The translations under genes and the position numbers were made by a program. From NCBI GenBank assembly GCA_028877195.1, contig JAPPIL010000215.1:1-9838 (forward strand): a stretch of DNA of 9,838 nt, written 5' to 3'. This DNA is from Pseudomonadota bacterium. GTDB taxonomy: Bacteria; Bdellovibrionota_B; Oligoflexia; Oligoflexales; JAPPIL01. Shown here one piece after another: positions 1 through 7,759 of the stretch. Every line of letters begins with the position of its first letter. The stretch's first letter is position 1. The notes under the pieces are model-generated. The model was not told the origin of the DNA, ran no database searches, and worked only from the letters and a program-made list of their open reading frames with translations.

Positions 1-9
1 TGTTTGTTT

Positions 10-29
10 CAGGGGGATGCATCCCCCTG
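10..29. repeat. Perfect 20-bp GC-rich palindrome, possible dispersed repeat
   Basis: Both strands read CAGGGGGATGCATCCCCCTG here, so it is a perfect palindrome. As RNA it could form a stem of about 8 bp with a tight loop. On the plus strand it is followed by a C-rich stretch (another CCCCCT at 33-38), not a T-run, so it is not a classical intrinsic terminator. Frame 1 is open from the window edge through the palindrome to a TAG at 40-42, with residues ending FQGDASPCTPS. An upstream gene could therefore end here, but too little is visible to call it. Similar G-run/C-run palindromes occur as intergenic repeats in many bacteria; membership in such a family is a guess. Confidence 0.6.
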
Positions 30-188
30 CACCCCCTCCTAGACCTCTTGCCATGCACTAACTTGCTAGCGCTTAACCAGTTATGCAACAAAGCCCGCGC
101 TACCCCATTCATAAACAAAATAAACATAAAACATCACAATAAAAATACCGATAAGCTCATAGATTGGGTAGAGTTTTGGTTCAATATC

Positions 189-1187
189 GTGATTAAGTTT
201 AGCAAAATTAGAGGTTTGGTCGCCGCCTTATGCACCTGTGCTATCGTAATCGCCTGTGGTGTATATCATGATTCAATCAAGAAGTATGCCGCCGAGCACT
301 CTGAATCTAACGATGATTACGGTGGAATACGGCTTGATGGCACCGCGTTGCCTGATTCAGTGCTTCCGACTCAAATGTATGTGAATACTGCTTATGCTTC
401 TGTTGACCCATCGGATTTATTGCTCATTGAGGTTATCTTTGCCGACAGTATAGGCTCACACAAGGCAAAATCAGCTCTTGCCACTGCCATACCTGAAATC
501 CTGAAAGAAGTCATCAATAGCAACTGGGTAATAGAAATTCGCTCCATGTCCGATTTAACAGCAAACCCCTTCGCTACAGTAGGTAAATACAGCGATACAT
601 ATGTTTACAGGGATATGCTCCAGCAGGGAGTAGAAAAATTTACCCCCGCCCTAAGCCGTCGCAACATCGGCGATAGGACTATTCGTCTACCCATCTATCT
701 CATAATTAGCGATCACGACTTGACAAGTGATGAACGCCAACGACTTGATACCTACATCAGCAAAGACCCGCGTCGCCGTATCTATGTTTTGACCAATGAC
801 AGTAGTTTAGATTCCTTCCTTGCTTGGCGAGAGAGCGACAATGATAAAAAGATGGTGGACTACTCGGCTGATTTGGGCATCAAAGATTTAAACGTCGTTA
901 TGCGCGAGTTCTCTGGCTACATCGCCGATACTCTACGCAGCAACTTTCATCTGGGATTTTGCTACGGTAGAAGAAATAGCTATGAACGTAATCCACGCAC
1001 GATGTCCGTAGCATTGAAGTTTTACCGCAGCGATGGTGGCTATGTTGGCGAGGACAGCTACCACCTTAACGACGGCGACGACTCCCTGTTTATCAAGTCA
1101 AGCCTGAATAACAAAGTATGCATGGAAGCCAGCTACATTTACAGCATGGCTGCCGACAACCAACAAATTTGTAGGGCAATGCATTGA
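189..1187 (+). CDS. Predicted lipoprotein with a degenerate VWA-like domain
   Basis: No named family is recognised from the sequence alone. I prefer the GTG at 189: the protein (332 aa) then starts MIKFSKIR, followed by a hydrophobic stretch and the lipobox VIAC with Cys23, a good type II signal peptide. The same frame is open upstream to a TTG at 48 (379 aa), but that adds a 47-residue hydrophilic extension and has no ribosome site; the site for GTG 189 is also weak. The middle resembles a VWA domain and aligns by eye with the next gene. A strand ending IEVIFADSIGS (MIDAS position, nt 444-458) matches LIVIDSSTS. NSNWVIEI matches GNDWIIAV, and YLIISDHD matches VILMMSDED. The central MIDAS Ser is Ile here and the TG motif is absent, so metal binding is probably lost. 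The C-terminal beta-rich part also resembles that of its neighbour. The stop overlaps the next start by 4 bases, which suggests co-translation. Likely periplasm-facing and lipid-anchored; function unknown. Confidence 0.75.
   Translation: MIKFSKIRGLVAALCTCAIVIACGVYHDSIKKYAAEHSESNDDYGGIRLDGTALPDSVLPTQMYVNTAYASVDPSDLLLIEVIFADSIGSHKAKSALATAIPEILKEVINSNWVIEIRSMSDLTANPFATVGKYSDTYVYRDMLQQGVEKFTPALSRRNIGDRTIRLPIYLIISDHDLTSDERQRLDTYISKDPRRRIYVLTNDSSLDSFLAWRESDNDKKMVDYSADLGIKDLNVVMREFSGYIADTLRSNFHLGFCYGRRNSYERNPRTMSVALKFYRSDGGYVGEDSYHLNDGDDSLFIKSSLNNKVCMEASYIYSMAADNQQICRAMH
1173..1176 (+). promoter_or_regulatory. Ribosome binding site fixing a TTG start
   Basis: AGGG lies 7 nt before the TTG at 1184 and within the end of the previous gene. 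It supports TTG 1184 as the start; the resulting N-terminus (MNKLLPLLLVFAFSC) is a convincing signal peptide. Confidence 0.6.
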
Positions 1188-2239
1188 ACAAGCTGCTGCC
1201 ATTGCTATTAGTGTTTGCGTTTAGCTGCAACAACAAAAATAGGGCGAGTTTTAGCACCAACTCGGCTGAAGTACGCAGCAACACCAAAAGCCAAAGCTTT
1301 GCTTTAGACAAGGATAGGAATCGGCGCTTAGATATTCTCATCGTCATCGATTCCTCCACCTCCATGGATGACGAGCATAGATTTTTGGAAACAGGTCTTG
1401 AGCCATTATTAAGTGCAATCGAAGGCAATGACTGGATCATCGCAGTTACTACCTCTGAACCATTCAAGTGTTTTTTGGATAGAATTATTACCCCGACCAG
1501 CGACCCTGCCGCCTTTGGACAATTGATTCGAGACGCAATCGCCAACAATGAAAATGCAACAACTGGCATGGAGCAAATGGTACTCTCTACAATCAAGGCT
1601 TTGCGCGGCGAATGCTTGCTGAATGATTTCGGTGGGATACATGGGCAAGATAAACAGTTTCGAGAAGGCGCACAAGATGGTGGCGAACTGCTGTTCACCC
1701 GCTGCGCCGAAAAAAAACCATGGCTGCGCAATGGCTCAAATCTCGTGATCCTGATGATGTCTGATGAAGACAATCAATACGCCAGCGACAGAATTGGTGG
1801 TAAGCTCACCGACCTTTACTTTTATATTGAGAGTATCCGCAAGATACGCTCAACCGCCCATGTTTACGGACTATTCAAACCATCTGCATCTACTAACTGG
1901 AGCGCATGGAAAGACAATGATGGCGAATCACTCTTTAGAATGGTGGAAGATATATGCGAGGCCTGCAGCCAAGATGAGTCAAACAAACAGTATCGCAAGG
2001 TAGTGGAAGACATCAGCAAAGATGTATCTTTAAATTTAAATAAAAACTTTACCCTTGATTACCAACACGATGGTGAAGAATCCAAAGTCGTTCTCTATTA
2101 CGGCGACGGCGAATCAAAAGAACTCAAGTTAGACGTAGATTACAAAATAGACGGCAAAACACTGCTACTAATATCTAACCTACCCGCTAATCCCAAGAAG
2201 ATATCCGTGGAATACAGTTACAACCCTGATGCTTCATAG
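1184..2239 (+). CDS. VWA-domain lipoprotein with an intact MIDAS
   Basis: A 351-residue secreted protein with a von Willebrand factor A domain. The start is TTG, sharing TTGA with the stop of the gene before. The N-terminus MNKLLPLLLVFAFSC looks like a type II signal with Cys15; the lipobox AFSC is slightly off consensus. The VWA domain spans about residues 48-235. It shows DSSTS at 56-60 (DxSxS), ATTGMEQ at 125-131 (the Thr-Gly motif) and MMSDED at 191-196 (the third MIDAS acid). All metal-dependent adhesion-site elements are therefore present, and Mg/Mn-dependent ligand binding is expected from the family. Cysteines at 96, 144, 174, 258 and 261 could form disulfides. After about residue 285 comes a beta-rich tail (FTLDY, VVLYYGDG, YKIDG, ISVEYSYN), like the small domain after VWA in some deltaproteobacterial lipoproteins. 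The partner or ligand is unknown. It is probably co-transcribed and co-translated with its degenerate upstream relative. Confidence 0.85.
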   Translation: MNKLLPLLLVFAFSCNNKNRASFSTNSAEVRSNTKSQSFALDKDRNRRLDILIVIDSSTSMDDEHRFLETGLEPLLSAIEGNDWIIAVTTSEPFKCFLDRIITPTSDPAAFGQLIRDAIANNENATTGMEQMVLSTIKALRGECLLNDFGGIHGQDKQFREGAQDGGELLFTRCAEKKPWLRNGSNLVILMMSDEDNQYASDRIGGKLTDLYFYIESIRKIRSTAHVYGLFKPSASTNWSAWKDNDGESLFRMVEDICEACSQDESNKQYRKVVEDISKDVSLNLNKNFTLDYQHDGEESKVVLYYGDGESKELKLDVDYKIDGKTLLLISNLPANPKKISVEYSYNPDAS

Positions 2240-2255
2240 CTAAAAACTACGAAGC
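2231..2255. terminator. Weak hairpin at the convergent gene ends
   Basis: GCTTCATAG and CTACGAAGC can pair as a 9-bp stem with one mismatch around a 7-base loop. The stem includes the TAG stop of the VWA gene. No T-run follows on either strand, so termination here would be weak or factor-assisted. The rest of the 56-bp gap to 2295 shows nothing else I can name. Confidence 0.25.
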
Positions 2256-2295
2256 AACAAAACCCCCTAAACCGCCTGCTAAACGCACACGATCC

Positions 2296-3936
2296 CTACT
2301 CCAATATCCTCTTAACCTTCGATACTACTCGTTTAGCCGACAATGTTTCAGCATCAACAACCATGTTGCCCTTGACTAAACCTGCCATCTGCCTTGCTTC
2401 CATCAAATACTGCACCCGCACGATAAGCATCGCCTCTGGATGCCAACGCATGATATTACTGACGATCGATCGCGTCGTATCAATGCCCGCAACACAAGCA
2501 ACGATAATCTTCGCTCGCGTCAGACCAGATTCATACAAGACCCTTGCCATCGTCGCATCACCATAAACTATATTGTAACCCTTGACCTTGCCCATCTTGA
2601 CTAAATTATAATTCAATTCAACGATATTGAAATTCTTGCCCTCTGCCGCCAAATAATCCGCTAACGCTTGCCCCGTCAAACCATAACCAACAATCAACAC
2701 ATCTAAATTGCTAGTCTTCGCCGTCTTATCAAACCTCCTACTACCACCCGCAAGTATCAAACGCGGTGCAACACGAAAAACTATCGGAGTCAACATCATC
2801 GTGATAATCGCAACCGCCAAAAAATATTGAAAATACTCATTGCTGATGAGTTTTTTTTCTAACCCCATATTAACCAACACAAACGACAACTCACCGATTT
2901 GCGCAATAAACAACCCCGTTATCAAAGCACTGCGAATCGGCAACCGCCCCAGCCAAGCAACAAAAGCCGCAATCGACACCTTGCCAATAATCGTCAGTAG
3001 CGTAAATAACAACACATACACGATATTGCTGACAACAAACCGAATATCCAACAACATCCCTACCGACACAAAAAACAACGCCAAAAAACTCGCACGCAAC
3101 AGCATGATTTCAGACGTGGCTTGGCGAGCAAATTGCGAACCCGATAATAACAACCCCGCAATGAACGCACCCAACGCTAAAGACAAGTTAAGCTTCTCAA
3201 AAACAACCGCATAACCTAAACAAATGAAAAGCACCGCAAAGAAAAATAACTCACGACTCTTGGTCTTAACGATCCATTCCATGACATGCGGAATAATAAA
3301 GCGCTGCGAAAGAAAATACATTAACCCCGCTAATGTGAACTGCCCCAATAAAATCAAAATGCCTTGATACGAAAAGGTCGGCGCATTCTCCATCGCCACC
3401 GTAGCCGCAAGCAACGACACCCCAATAGTCATCGGAATAATCAAAATGTCCTGCGACAACATGATACCCGTAGTGGCAATGCCATAACTTGAATTCAACT
3501 CACGATTATCAATCAACAGTTTCATCACTATCGCCGATGAACTCAACGAGACAATCCCCCCCCACAACAGCGCCTGCAGCCAATCCATGCCGATAACAAA
3601 ATGCATTAACGCTGCAAAAGACACCGTCGTAAGAAATACCTGCCCAAGCCCCGCACTAACCATCAACTGCCAATTCTTACGCAACGTCTGTAACGATAAC
3701 TCCAAGCCAATCGTAAACAGCAAAAACACCACCGCTAATTCCGAGATGATATTTGCACCTGGCAATGACTTGATCAAACCCAAGCCATTCGGCCCGATGA
3801 TTACCCCTGACAAGATAAAAGCGACAATACTAGGCAACTTAAGCTTATGACAGACCAGAGCGGTAAAAATAAGCAAAGCGATGACGATGACCGCATTGAA
3901 AATAAAATCTGACAGATGCAAATGTGCGGATGGCAA
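2296..3936 (-). CDS. CPA2 cation:proton antiporter with RCK (TrkA-N) domain, KefB/YbaL-like
   Basis: A 546-residue inner-membrane monovalent cation:proton antiporter-2, probably exchanging K+ (or Na+) for H+. Residues about 12-390 form the Na+/H+ exchanger domain with many hydrophobic helices. Family landmarks are GPNGLGL (48-54), LLFTIGLELS (72-81), the SQD motif in a helix (161-163, equivalent to the QD of KefC), LGAFIAGLLLSGS (255-267) and FFVSVGML (288-295). Residues about 411-530 are a Rossmann RCK/TrkA-N domain with GYGLTG (417-422) and the acidic strand end VELN (E440). It should bind a nucleotide such as NAD(H) or AMP and gate transport. No TrkA-C domain follows; the length is close to YbaL (558 aa) and shorter than KefB/KefC. 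The start is TTG directly after the TAA of the upstream TPR lipoprotein gene, with GAGG 6 nt upstream. It is the last gene of the operon. Whether it is glutathione-gated like KefB/C cannot be read here. Confidence 0.93.
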   Translation of the reverse strand: MPSAHLHLSDFIFNAVIVIALLIFTALVCHKLKLPSIVAFILSGVIIGPNGLGLIKSLPGANIISELAVVFLLFTIGLELSLQTLRKNWQLMVSAGLGQVFLTTVSFAALMHFVIGMDWLQALLWGGIVSLSSSAIVMKLLIDNRELNSSYGIATTGIMLSQDILIIPMTIGVSLLAATVAMENAPTFSYQGILILLGQFTLAGLMYFLSQRFIIPHVMEWIVKTKSRELFFFAVLFICLGYAVVFEKLNLSLALGAFIAGLLLSGSQFARQATSEIMLLRASFLALFFVSVGMLLDIRFVVSNIVYVLLFTLLTIIGKVSIAAFVAWLGRLPIRSALITGLFIAQIGELSFVLVNMGLEKKLISNEYFQYFLAVAIITMMLTPIVFRVAPRLILAGGSRRFDKTAKTSNLDVLIVGYGLTGQALADYLAAEGKNFNIVELNYNLVKMGKVKGYNIVYGDATMARVLYESGLTRAKIIVACVAGIDTTRSIVSNIMRWHPEAMLIVRVQYLMEARQMAGLVKGNMVVDAETLSAKRVVSKVKRILE

Positions 3937-4788
3937 TTACAGCCTCGTCGGTGCGGACTTGGCGCTAGCAGCAATGTCATCCTTGGCGTGCAGGATTAGA
4001 GTGCGGGACTTATTGCGAATAGTGCCGTCCAACCTCTCGTTCTCCATAATACTGGTGAGTATATCTATACCTTTGGCTGGATTTATTTTTGCTTTGATAT
4101 AGGTAAGCGCAAGGTAATACCTCGCCAACACGTCCTTGCTCTTGCGACTTACCTCATTCAGCAAGAAGTTAGCATCCTCCATGCGATCTAGCCGCACCAA
4201 ACAAATCGCTACGCCTATTTTTGCTATCCCACACGCAGGACAACGCCCATAGACACGAGCAAAATACTCCATTGCCTGCTTGTAACTACCTCTTGCCATC
4301 AACAGCGTCGCAAGATTAAGACCAGCCGCGATATTCTGCTCATCTTCCTCAAAGACTGTCATCAAATTGTTCAGTGCCTTGATGCGCTGATAATAGTCCG
4401 TCTCTGGCAAAGACAACTCTATCAAGCCAATCAACATATGTGCGTCATGATTTTTGCTATCCATTGCTAGCAAGTATCTAGCATAATACCTTGCCAAGTC
4501 ATACTTCTTTTGTAAAAACAAAGCCTTCATCAGCGTCGCTAATGCTCGCTGGTCGCCTGGACTATTAGCAAGATAAGCACGCATGTCGTTTTCAACTTTA
4601 AAGTAGTCAGCCTTCTGTAAATCAGCCTGAACTTCCAACCACAGCGGTGAACTACGCTTCTCTAAAAACAAAAACTTCGGCAAAAAGAACTTATCTTGAA
4701 CATTCTTGCCACGCGCAATAATCCGCGTGTCTGCTTTTCGCCCATGTAAGCATGAACACAACAGCAGCAAAAGAACTATAACGCGCAC
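3937..4788 (-). CDS. TPR-repeat lipoprotein
   Basis: A 283-residue protein with a short, strongly hydrophobic type II signal, MRVIVLLLLLCSC. Cys13 (with Ser at -1 and Leu at -3) is the likely lipidation site; Cys11 is a poorer alternative. The mature part is alpha-helical with TPR-like repeats at about residues 81-112 (ALATLMKALFLQKKYDLARYY), 153-184 (AAGLNLATLLMARGSYKQAM), 187-215 and 221-253 (LARYYLALTYIKAKINPAKG). Their alternating small and aromatic positions are typical of protein-docking superhelices. A CPAC pair (183-186) lies in the loop after the second of these. The start is GTG, overlapping the TAG of the preceding gene by one base (TAGTG). It probably acts as a lipid-anchored adaptor, perhaps for the large TPR protein made just before it; this is inference from coupling. 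TPR lipoproteins such as BamD and NlpI are structural analogues only; no orthology is claimed. Confidence 0.85.
   Translation of the reverse strand: MRVIVLLLLLCSCLHGRKADTRIIARGKNVQDKFFLPKFLFLEKRSSPLWLEVQADLQKADYFKVENDMRAYLANSPGDQRALATLMKALFLQKKYDLARYYARYLLAMDSKNHDAHMLIGLIELSLPETDYYQRIKALNNLMTVFEEDEQNIAAGLNLATLLMARGSYKQAMEYFARVYGRCPACGIAKIGVAICLVRLDRMEDANFLLNEVSRKSKDVLARYYLALTYIKAKINPAKGIDILTSIMENERLDGTIRNKSRTLILHAKDDIAASAKSAPTRL
3943..3946 (-). promoter_or_regulatory. Ribosome binding site for the antiporter TTG start
   Basis: On the minus strand GAGG sits 6 nt before TTG 3936, inside the last codons of the upstream gene. The junction reads TAATTG, with no free base between stop and start. 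It supports the TTG start and translational coupling. Confidence 0.6.
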
Positions 4789-7709
4789 TAAATATTCCCT
4801 ACCGCATCAAATTGAACAAAATCAGCTTCCGCAAAATAACCATCAACATACCGCAAACTCAAGTCAGGAAACAATAGCATTGCATTAGCAAGCCACTCGC
4901 TCAACGCATTGCCACTCCTTAACGAATGTAGCGTGCGTTTAGTAAAAAACTTCTTTTGATCCTCAAGATAAGCGATAAACTGTTTTTTCTTGGCATTCAA
5001 AGCCACAACCGCCGCAGTCTCCGCCGTTGCTAATGGTTCTATAACTTTCACCGCATCTTGATAGCTAACGCTCTTGTTCACTAAACCGATAAACGCAGGC
5101 AAACAGAAGTTGCTGTTGGTAAACCGACATGCCTCAAGATAACCGTCTCTCTCATTAGCGAAACTTTTGATCAAATACTGGAGATACTTGTCTGGCGATG
5201 ATTGCGCAGTATTGCTTGCCTGTTCAGTGAGATAGACAGTCGTGGCGGCGATATAATATGCCAATTGATTATAGACATTTTGATAGACAGGCAACTTGCT
5301 GTTAAGCTTGCTCTTCAGGCTGCGTAACGCCTTCAAGTCTTGTTTTTCATAACTCGTCTCGGCAAGTATTGCGATCGCAATTGCCTTATGCTGATGGCTT
5401 TGGTTAGAATTTGCTAAAACCTTATGAGCGATTAACTGGGCGACGTTCTTGTTGCCCTTTTTGTTTTCCAATTGCATAGACCAGAGTTCCGCTCTTTGCT
5501 TCTCCACCAGCGAGAACTTGTCCGAAGAAATAATAAAGTTGTAAGTAAAACGCAATTCATCATAAAGAAGATTGCCACGATAAAGATACACCAGCTCATA
5601 CACTATTTTTTTTATTTCTGGACTATTAGGAAAACTTCTTAAGAACATACCGTAAAAAGATGCCGCTTGCTTCGCTCGTCCCTGTCTCTTCGCAAGACCA
5701 CCTGCTATCAATAGTGAATGCTGATAAAACGCACTGTCCTTGTAATCATTGATAAGGACGCTAAAGTACTCCATCGCCTTAACGTATTTTTTTGTTTTTA
5801 ACATGATGTCGGCCAACCTAAATACATTTTCAGGCTGACGCTTATCTTCAGGAAACGATTTTAGAAACTCCGTCGCTTGCTTGTAGGACTCATCTTGTTT
5901 GCCCATCTTGCTGTAAAGCCTTGAGGTGTTGAACAAGGCATCAGCATATATTTTTTTCAAGGGGAAATACTGTTTAGCTGTTTGCGGCTTTTTCGGATTG
6001 ATACCACTGCGAAGCGACAACTCAACTATCTTCTCAATATCAAACCACTTCGCAGATTTGAGATAATCATCTAACATAACGCCAAACGCAATATCAGGAA
6101 TGCTCGGATGCTTGTGGTGAGCATTCTTCAACCATAAACCATAAGCTACACTCTTTACTTTTAGGTTGATTGCTAACAACCCTACCATTGCCGTAATTTC
6201 CCAGTCATGCTTGTCAGCCAACAGCAGTGCCTTTTCCTCAAGTAATTTTTTTAGCAATGTGCGTTGATTGTGCAGAATACTAGGCAACGGATTCCAAACC
6301 AACTGCCGCGGCCATTTGGCAAGCTTATGCTGATACTTGATCGCTAAATCCAAAAACTGCGACGACTTCTTATCCGACAGCGTATACAGGTGGTAATACA
6401 TGTCCACCGCATCACGCAAAGAATCCAACCGCAAATATATCTTTGCCATCACTAGTTTGCTGTCCATCGCTACTTGCGTGTCCCTCCGCAACGACGCGAG
6501 AAGCTTAACGATAGAGAGTGTCGTCTTTAGCTGTTGTTTCGTTAACTTTGGCACTGTCTTCGCAATTACAGCAACGAGACGAGCGATATGCTTTTGAAAA
6601 AACTCTTGCTCACTCGCTGCCTTCAGATACGCACTACTAAAGACAATCGCCTTCTTGTAACCATCAACACTCTTATCTTTCGCAAACTGCTGTGCCGACA
6701 GGTTTAAGAAGCGTCGCACCGCTCGTGTTTTTTGGGTAGCGGCAGCCATCGGCAATAGATGCTTATAGTATCTTGCTGCGACATTATATCTTTTGAGATG
6801 ATAAGCATGCAGCGCCTTCCGCTCCAGCAAAGCTGCATAGCTTGGCGTATAAGAGAAGGTCTCTATACGTATCGGAAATTTGCTCCAGTTTATCTTACCT
6901 TTGGCTCTACGAATGATACCCACTATGTAAATAAGAATTTCTTCTTGGTGGTTGGTCGGTAAATCAGCAACCTGCGGCGCTACTTTTCTGATATAACTGC
7001 TGTAACGACTGCTAACATTGCCTTCTAGTTCACCCGATAGGTTTATCCCCGCCAAGAACCTCGCTGTTACAAGGTCAACGATCAACCGCCCACGCTTGTC
7101 TAATTTTGAAATCAAACGATTGTAAGATAGAATTGACATGGATTTCTTGACTTCCAAATCAATCACATACGACAACAACTCCGCTCGCCGCCGCAAAGGT
7201 GAGCGATTACTATTAGTCATCAACATCTGAAAATAATGCCGCGCTTTACGATACTTGCGCAAAGCAAAATAACTTAATGCGACATTATAGATAATGCGAT
7301 TATTACCATCCTTGTCATTTTTCAATATCACCCTACCAACCTTGATCAACTCGGCATGACATCGCCTCTCATCCCTGCTCAACGTAAATTTCAAACGACT
7401 AGTAAAGTGGTAGTAGCAAATTTCAGACATAGCGAAAAAATAATCATACAGGTGCTGTGCCTTTTGTTTAGCATTTCTATTGGCATACTTTTGGATTGTA
7501 TTTTTTATTTTAGCAATCTTACGTATGGAATTTTTAAATTCTTTTTGCGAGGCAATCTTATAAACCCCTTGATCTTTAGCATAATCAACTAAAAAGGGAA
7601 CGCTCTTGGCTTGACCATTTAGTGTGAAGAGCGGCTTCAGTTCGCTATCTGCCAACGCATTGACAGCGAATATCGCACAGAAAAGTATAGTTGCGTATCT
7701 TAAATTCAT
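4788..7709 (-). CDS. Large periplasmic TPR-repeat protein
   Basis: A 973-residue secreted protein and the first gene of the minus-strand operon. The start ATG has AAGGG 5 nt upstream. Residues 1-20 are a clear Sec signal ending in ALA before Asp21 (type I cleavage), so the protein should be periplasmic or exported rather than lipidated. The rest is almost wholly alpha-helical and rich in Lys, Tyr, Leu and Ala. Recognisable TPR-like units lie near 137-170 (YNVALSYFALRKYRKARHYF), 297-320, 586-620 (ADALFNTSRLYSKMGKQDES), 625-660 (RLADIMLKTKKYVKAMEYFS) and 664-697 (IAGGLAKRQGRAKQAASFYG). The segments between look like degenerate repeats. No enzymatic motif or membrane helix is seen after the signal. 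Such solenoids usually act as scaffolds; in deltaproteobacteria, large TPR proteins occur in motility and envelope complexes, but I cannot assign this one. It lies opposite an Slt gene and is coupled to a TPR lipoprotein, which suggests an envelope complex. Confidence 0.9.
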   Translation of the reverse strand: MNLRYATILFCAIFAVNALADSELKPLFTLNGQAKSVPFLVDYAKDQGVYKIASQKEFKNSIRKIAKIKNTIQKYANRNAKQKAQHLYDYFFAMSEICYYHFTSRLKFTLSRDERRCHAELIKVGRVILKNDKDGNNRIIYNVALSYFALRKYRKARHYFQMLMTNSNRSPLRRRAELLSYVIDLEVKKSMSILSYNRLISKLDKRGRLIVDLVTARFLAGINLSGELEGNVSSRYSSYIRKVAPQVADLPTNHQEEILIYIVGIIRRAKGKINWSKFPIRIETFSYTPSYAALLERKALHAYHLKRYNVAARYYKHLLPMAAATQKTRAVRRFLNLSAQQFAKDKSVDGYKKAIVFSSAYLKAASEQEFFQKHIARLVAVIAKTVPKLTKQQLKTTLSIVKLLASLRRDTQVAMDSKLVMAKIYLRLDSLRDAVDMYYHLYTLSDKKSSQFLDLAIKYQHKLAKWPRQLVWNPLPSILHNQRTLLKKLLEEKALLLADKHDWEITAMVGLLAINLKVKSVAYGLWLKNAHHKHPSIPDIAFGVMLDDYLKSAKWFDIEKIVELSLRSGINPKKPQTAKQYFPLKKIYADALFNTSRLYSKMGKQDESYKQATEFLKSFPEDKRQPENVFRLADIMLKTKKYVKAMEYFSVLINDYKDSAFYQHSLLIAGGLAKRQGRAKQAASFYGMFLRSFPNSPEIKKIVYELVYLYRGNLLYDELRFTYNFIISSDKFSLVEKQRAELWSMQLENKKGNKNVAQLIAHKVLANSNQSHQHKAIAIAILAETSYEKQDLKALRSLKSKLNSKLPVYQNVYNQLAYYIAATTVYLTEQASNTAQSSPDKYLQYLIKSFANERDGYLEACRFTNSNFCLPAFIGLVNKSVSYQDAVKVIEPLATAETAAVVALNAKKKQFIAYLEDQKKFFTKRTLHSLRSGNALSEWLANAMLLFPDLSLRYVDGYFAEADFVQFDAVGNI
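4796..4800 (-). promoter_or_regulatory. Ribosome binding site for the TPR lipoprotein GTG start
   Basis: AGGGA on the minus strand lies 7 nt before GTG 4788 and within the end of the upstream TPR gene. It supports the GTG start and tight coupling to the upstream gene. Confidence 0.55.
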
Positions 7710-7726
7710 GGAAACCCTTGAGTATC

Positions 7727-7732
7727 ATTATA
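7727..7732 (-). promoter_or_regulatory. Candidate -10 (TATAAT) for the TPR-antiporter operon
   Basis: The minus strand carries a perfect TATAAT. No good TTGACA lies 16-18 bp upstream; the nearest, TTGTAG, is 20 bp away. Transcription would start near 7720, leaving a leader of only about 11 nt that just includes the AAGGG ribosome site. It may need an activator, or another promoter may be used. Confidence 0.4.
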
Positions 7733-7750
7733 CGCAACAACGTTTAATAG

Positions 7751-7759
7751 TGCTACAAT
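7751..7759 (+). promoter_or_regulatory. Candidate extended -10 (TGCTACAAT) for the Slt gene
   Basis: TGCTACAAT matches the extended -10 form TGnTAtAAT with one mismatch. The -35 position (about 7731-7736) is poor, as is common for extended -10 promoters. Transcription would begin near 7766, giving a leader of about 60 nt. The element lies about 20 bp from the opposing TATAAT, so both polymerase footprints would overlap. Confidence 0.4.

Noticed and set aside
1..42. 3' end of an upstream coding gene in frame 1
   Set aside because: Only 13 codons precede the TAG and they consist of the palindrome and C-rich repeat, so coding cannot be judged.
1093..1773. Long open frame on the minus strand (226 codons) across the VWA gene pair
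   Set aside because: It is antisense to two genes with clear signal peptides and VWA motifs; its product is Ser/Leu/Cys-rich with no recognisable motif and no ribosome site I can see.
2240..2295. A small RNA or intrinsic terminator in the convergent gap
   Set aside because: There is only a mismatched hairpin without a T-run and no promoter-like sequence in 56 bp; listed only as a low-confidence hairpin.
2840..3214. Plus-strand open frame of 124 codons
   Set aside because: It is a mirror of the antiporter membrane region; the Asn/Thr-rich product is what antisense reading of hydrophobic helices gives.
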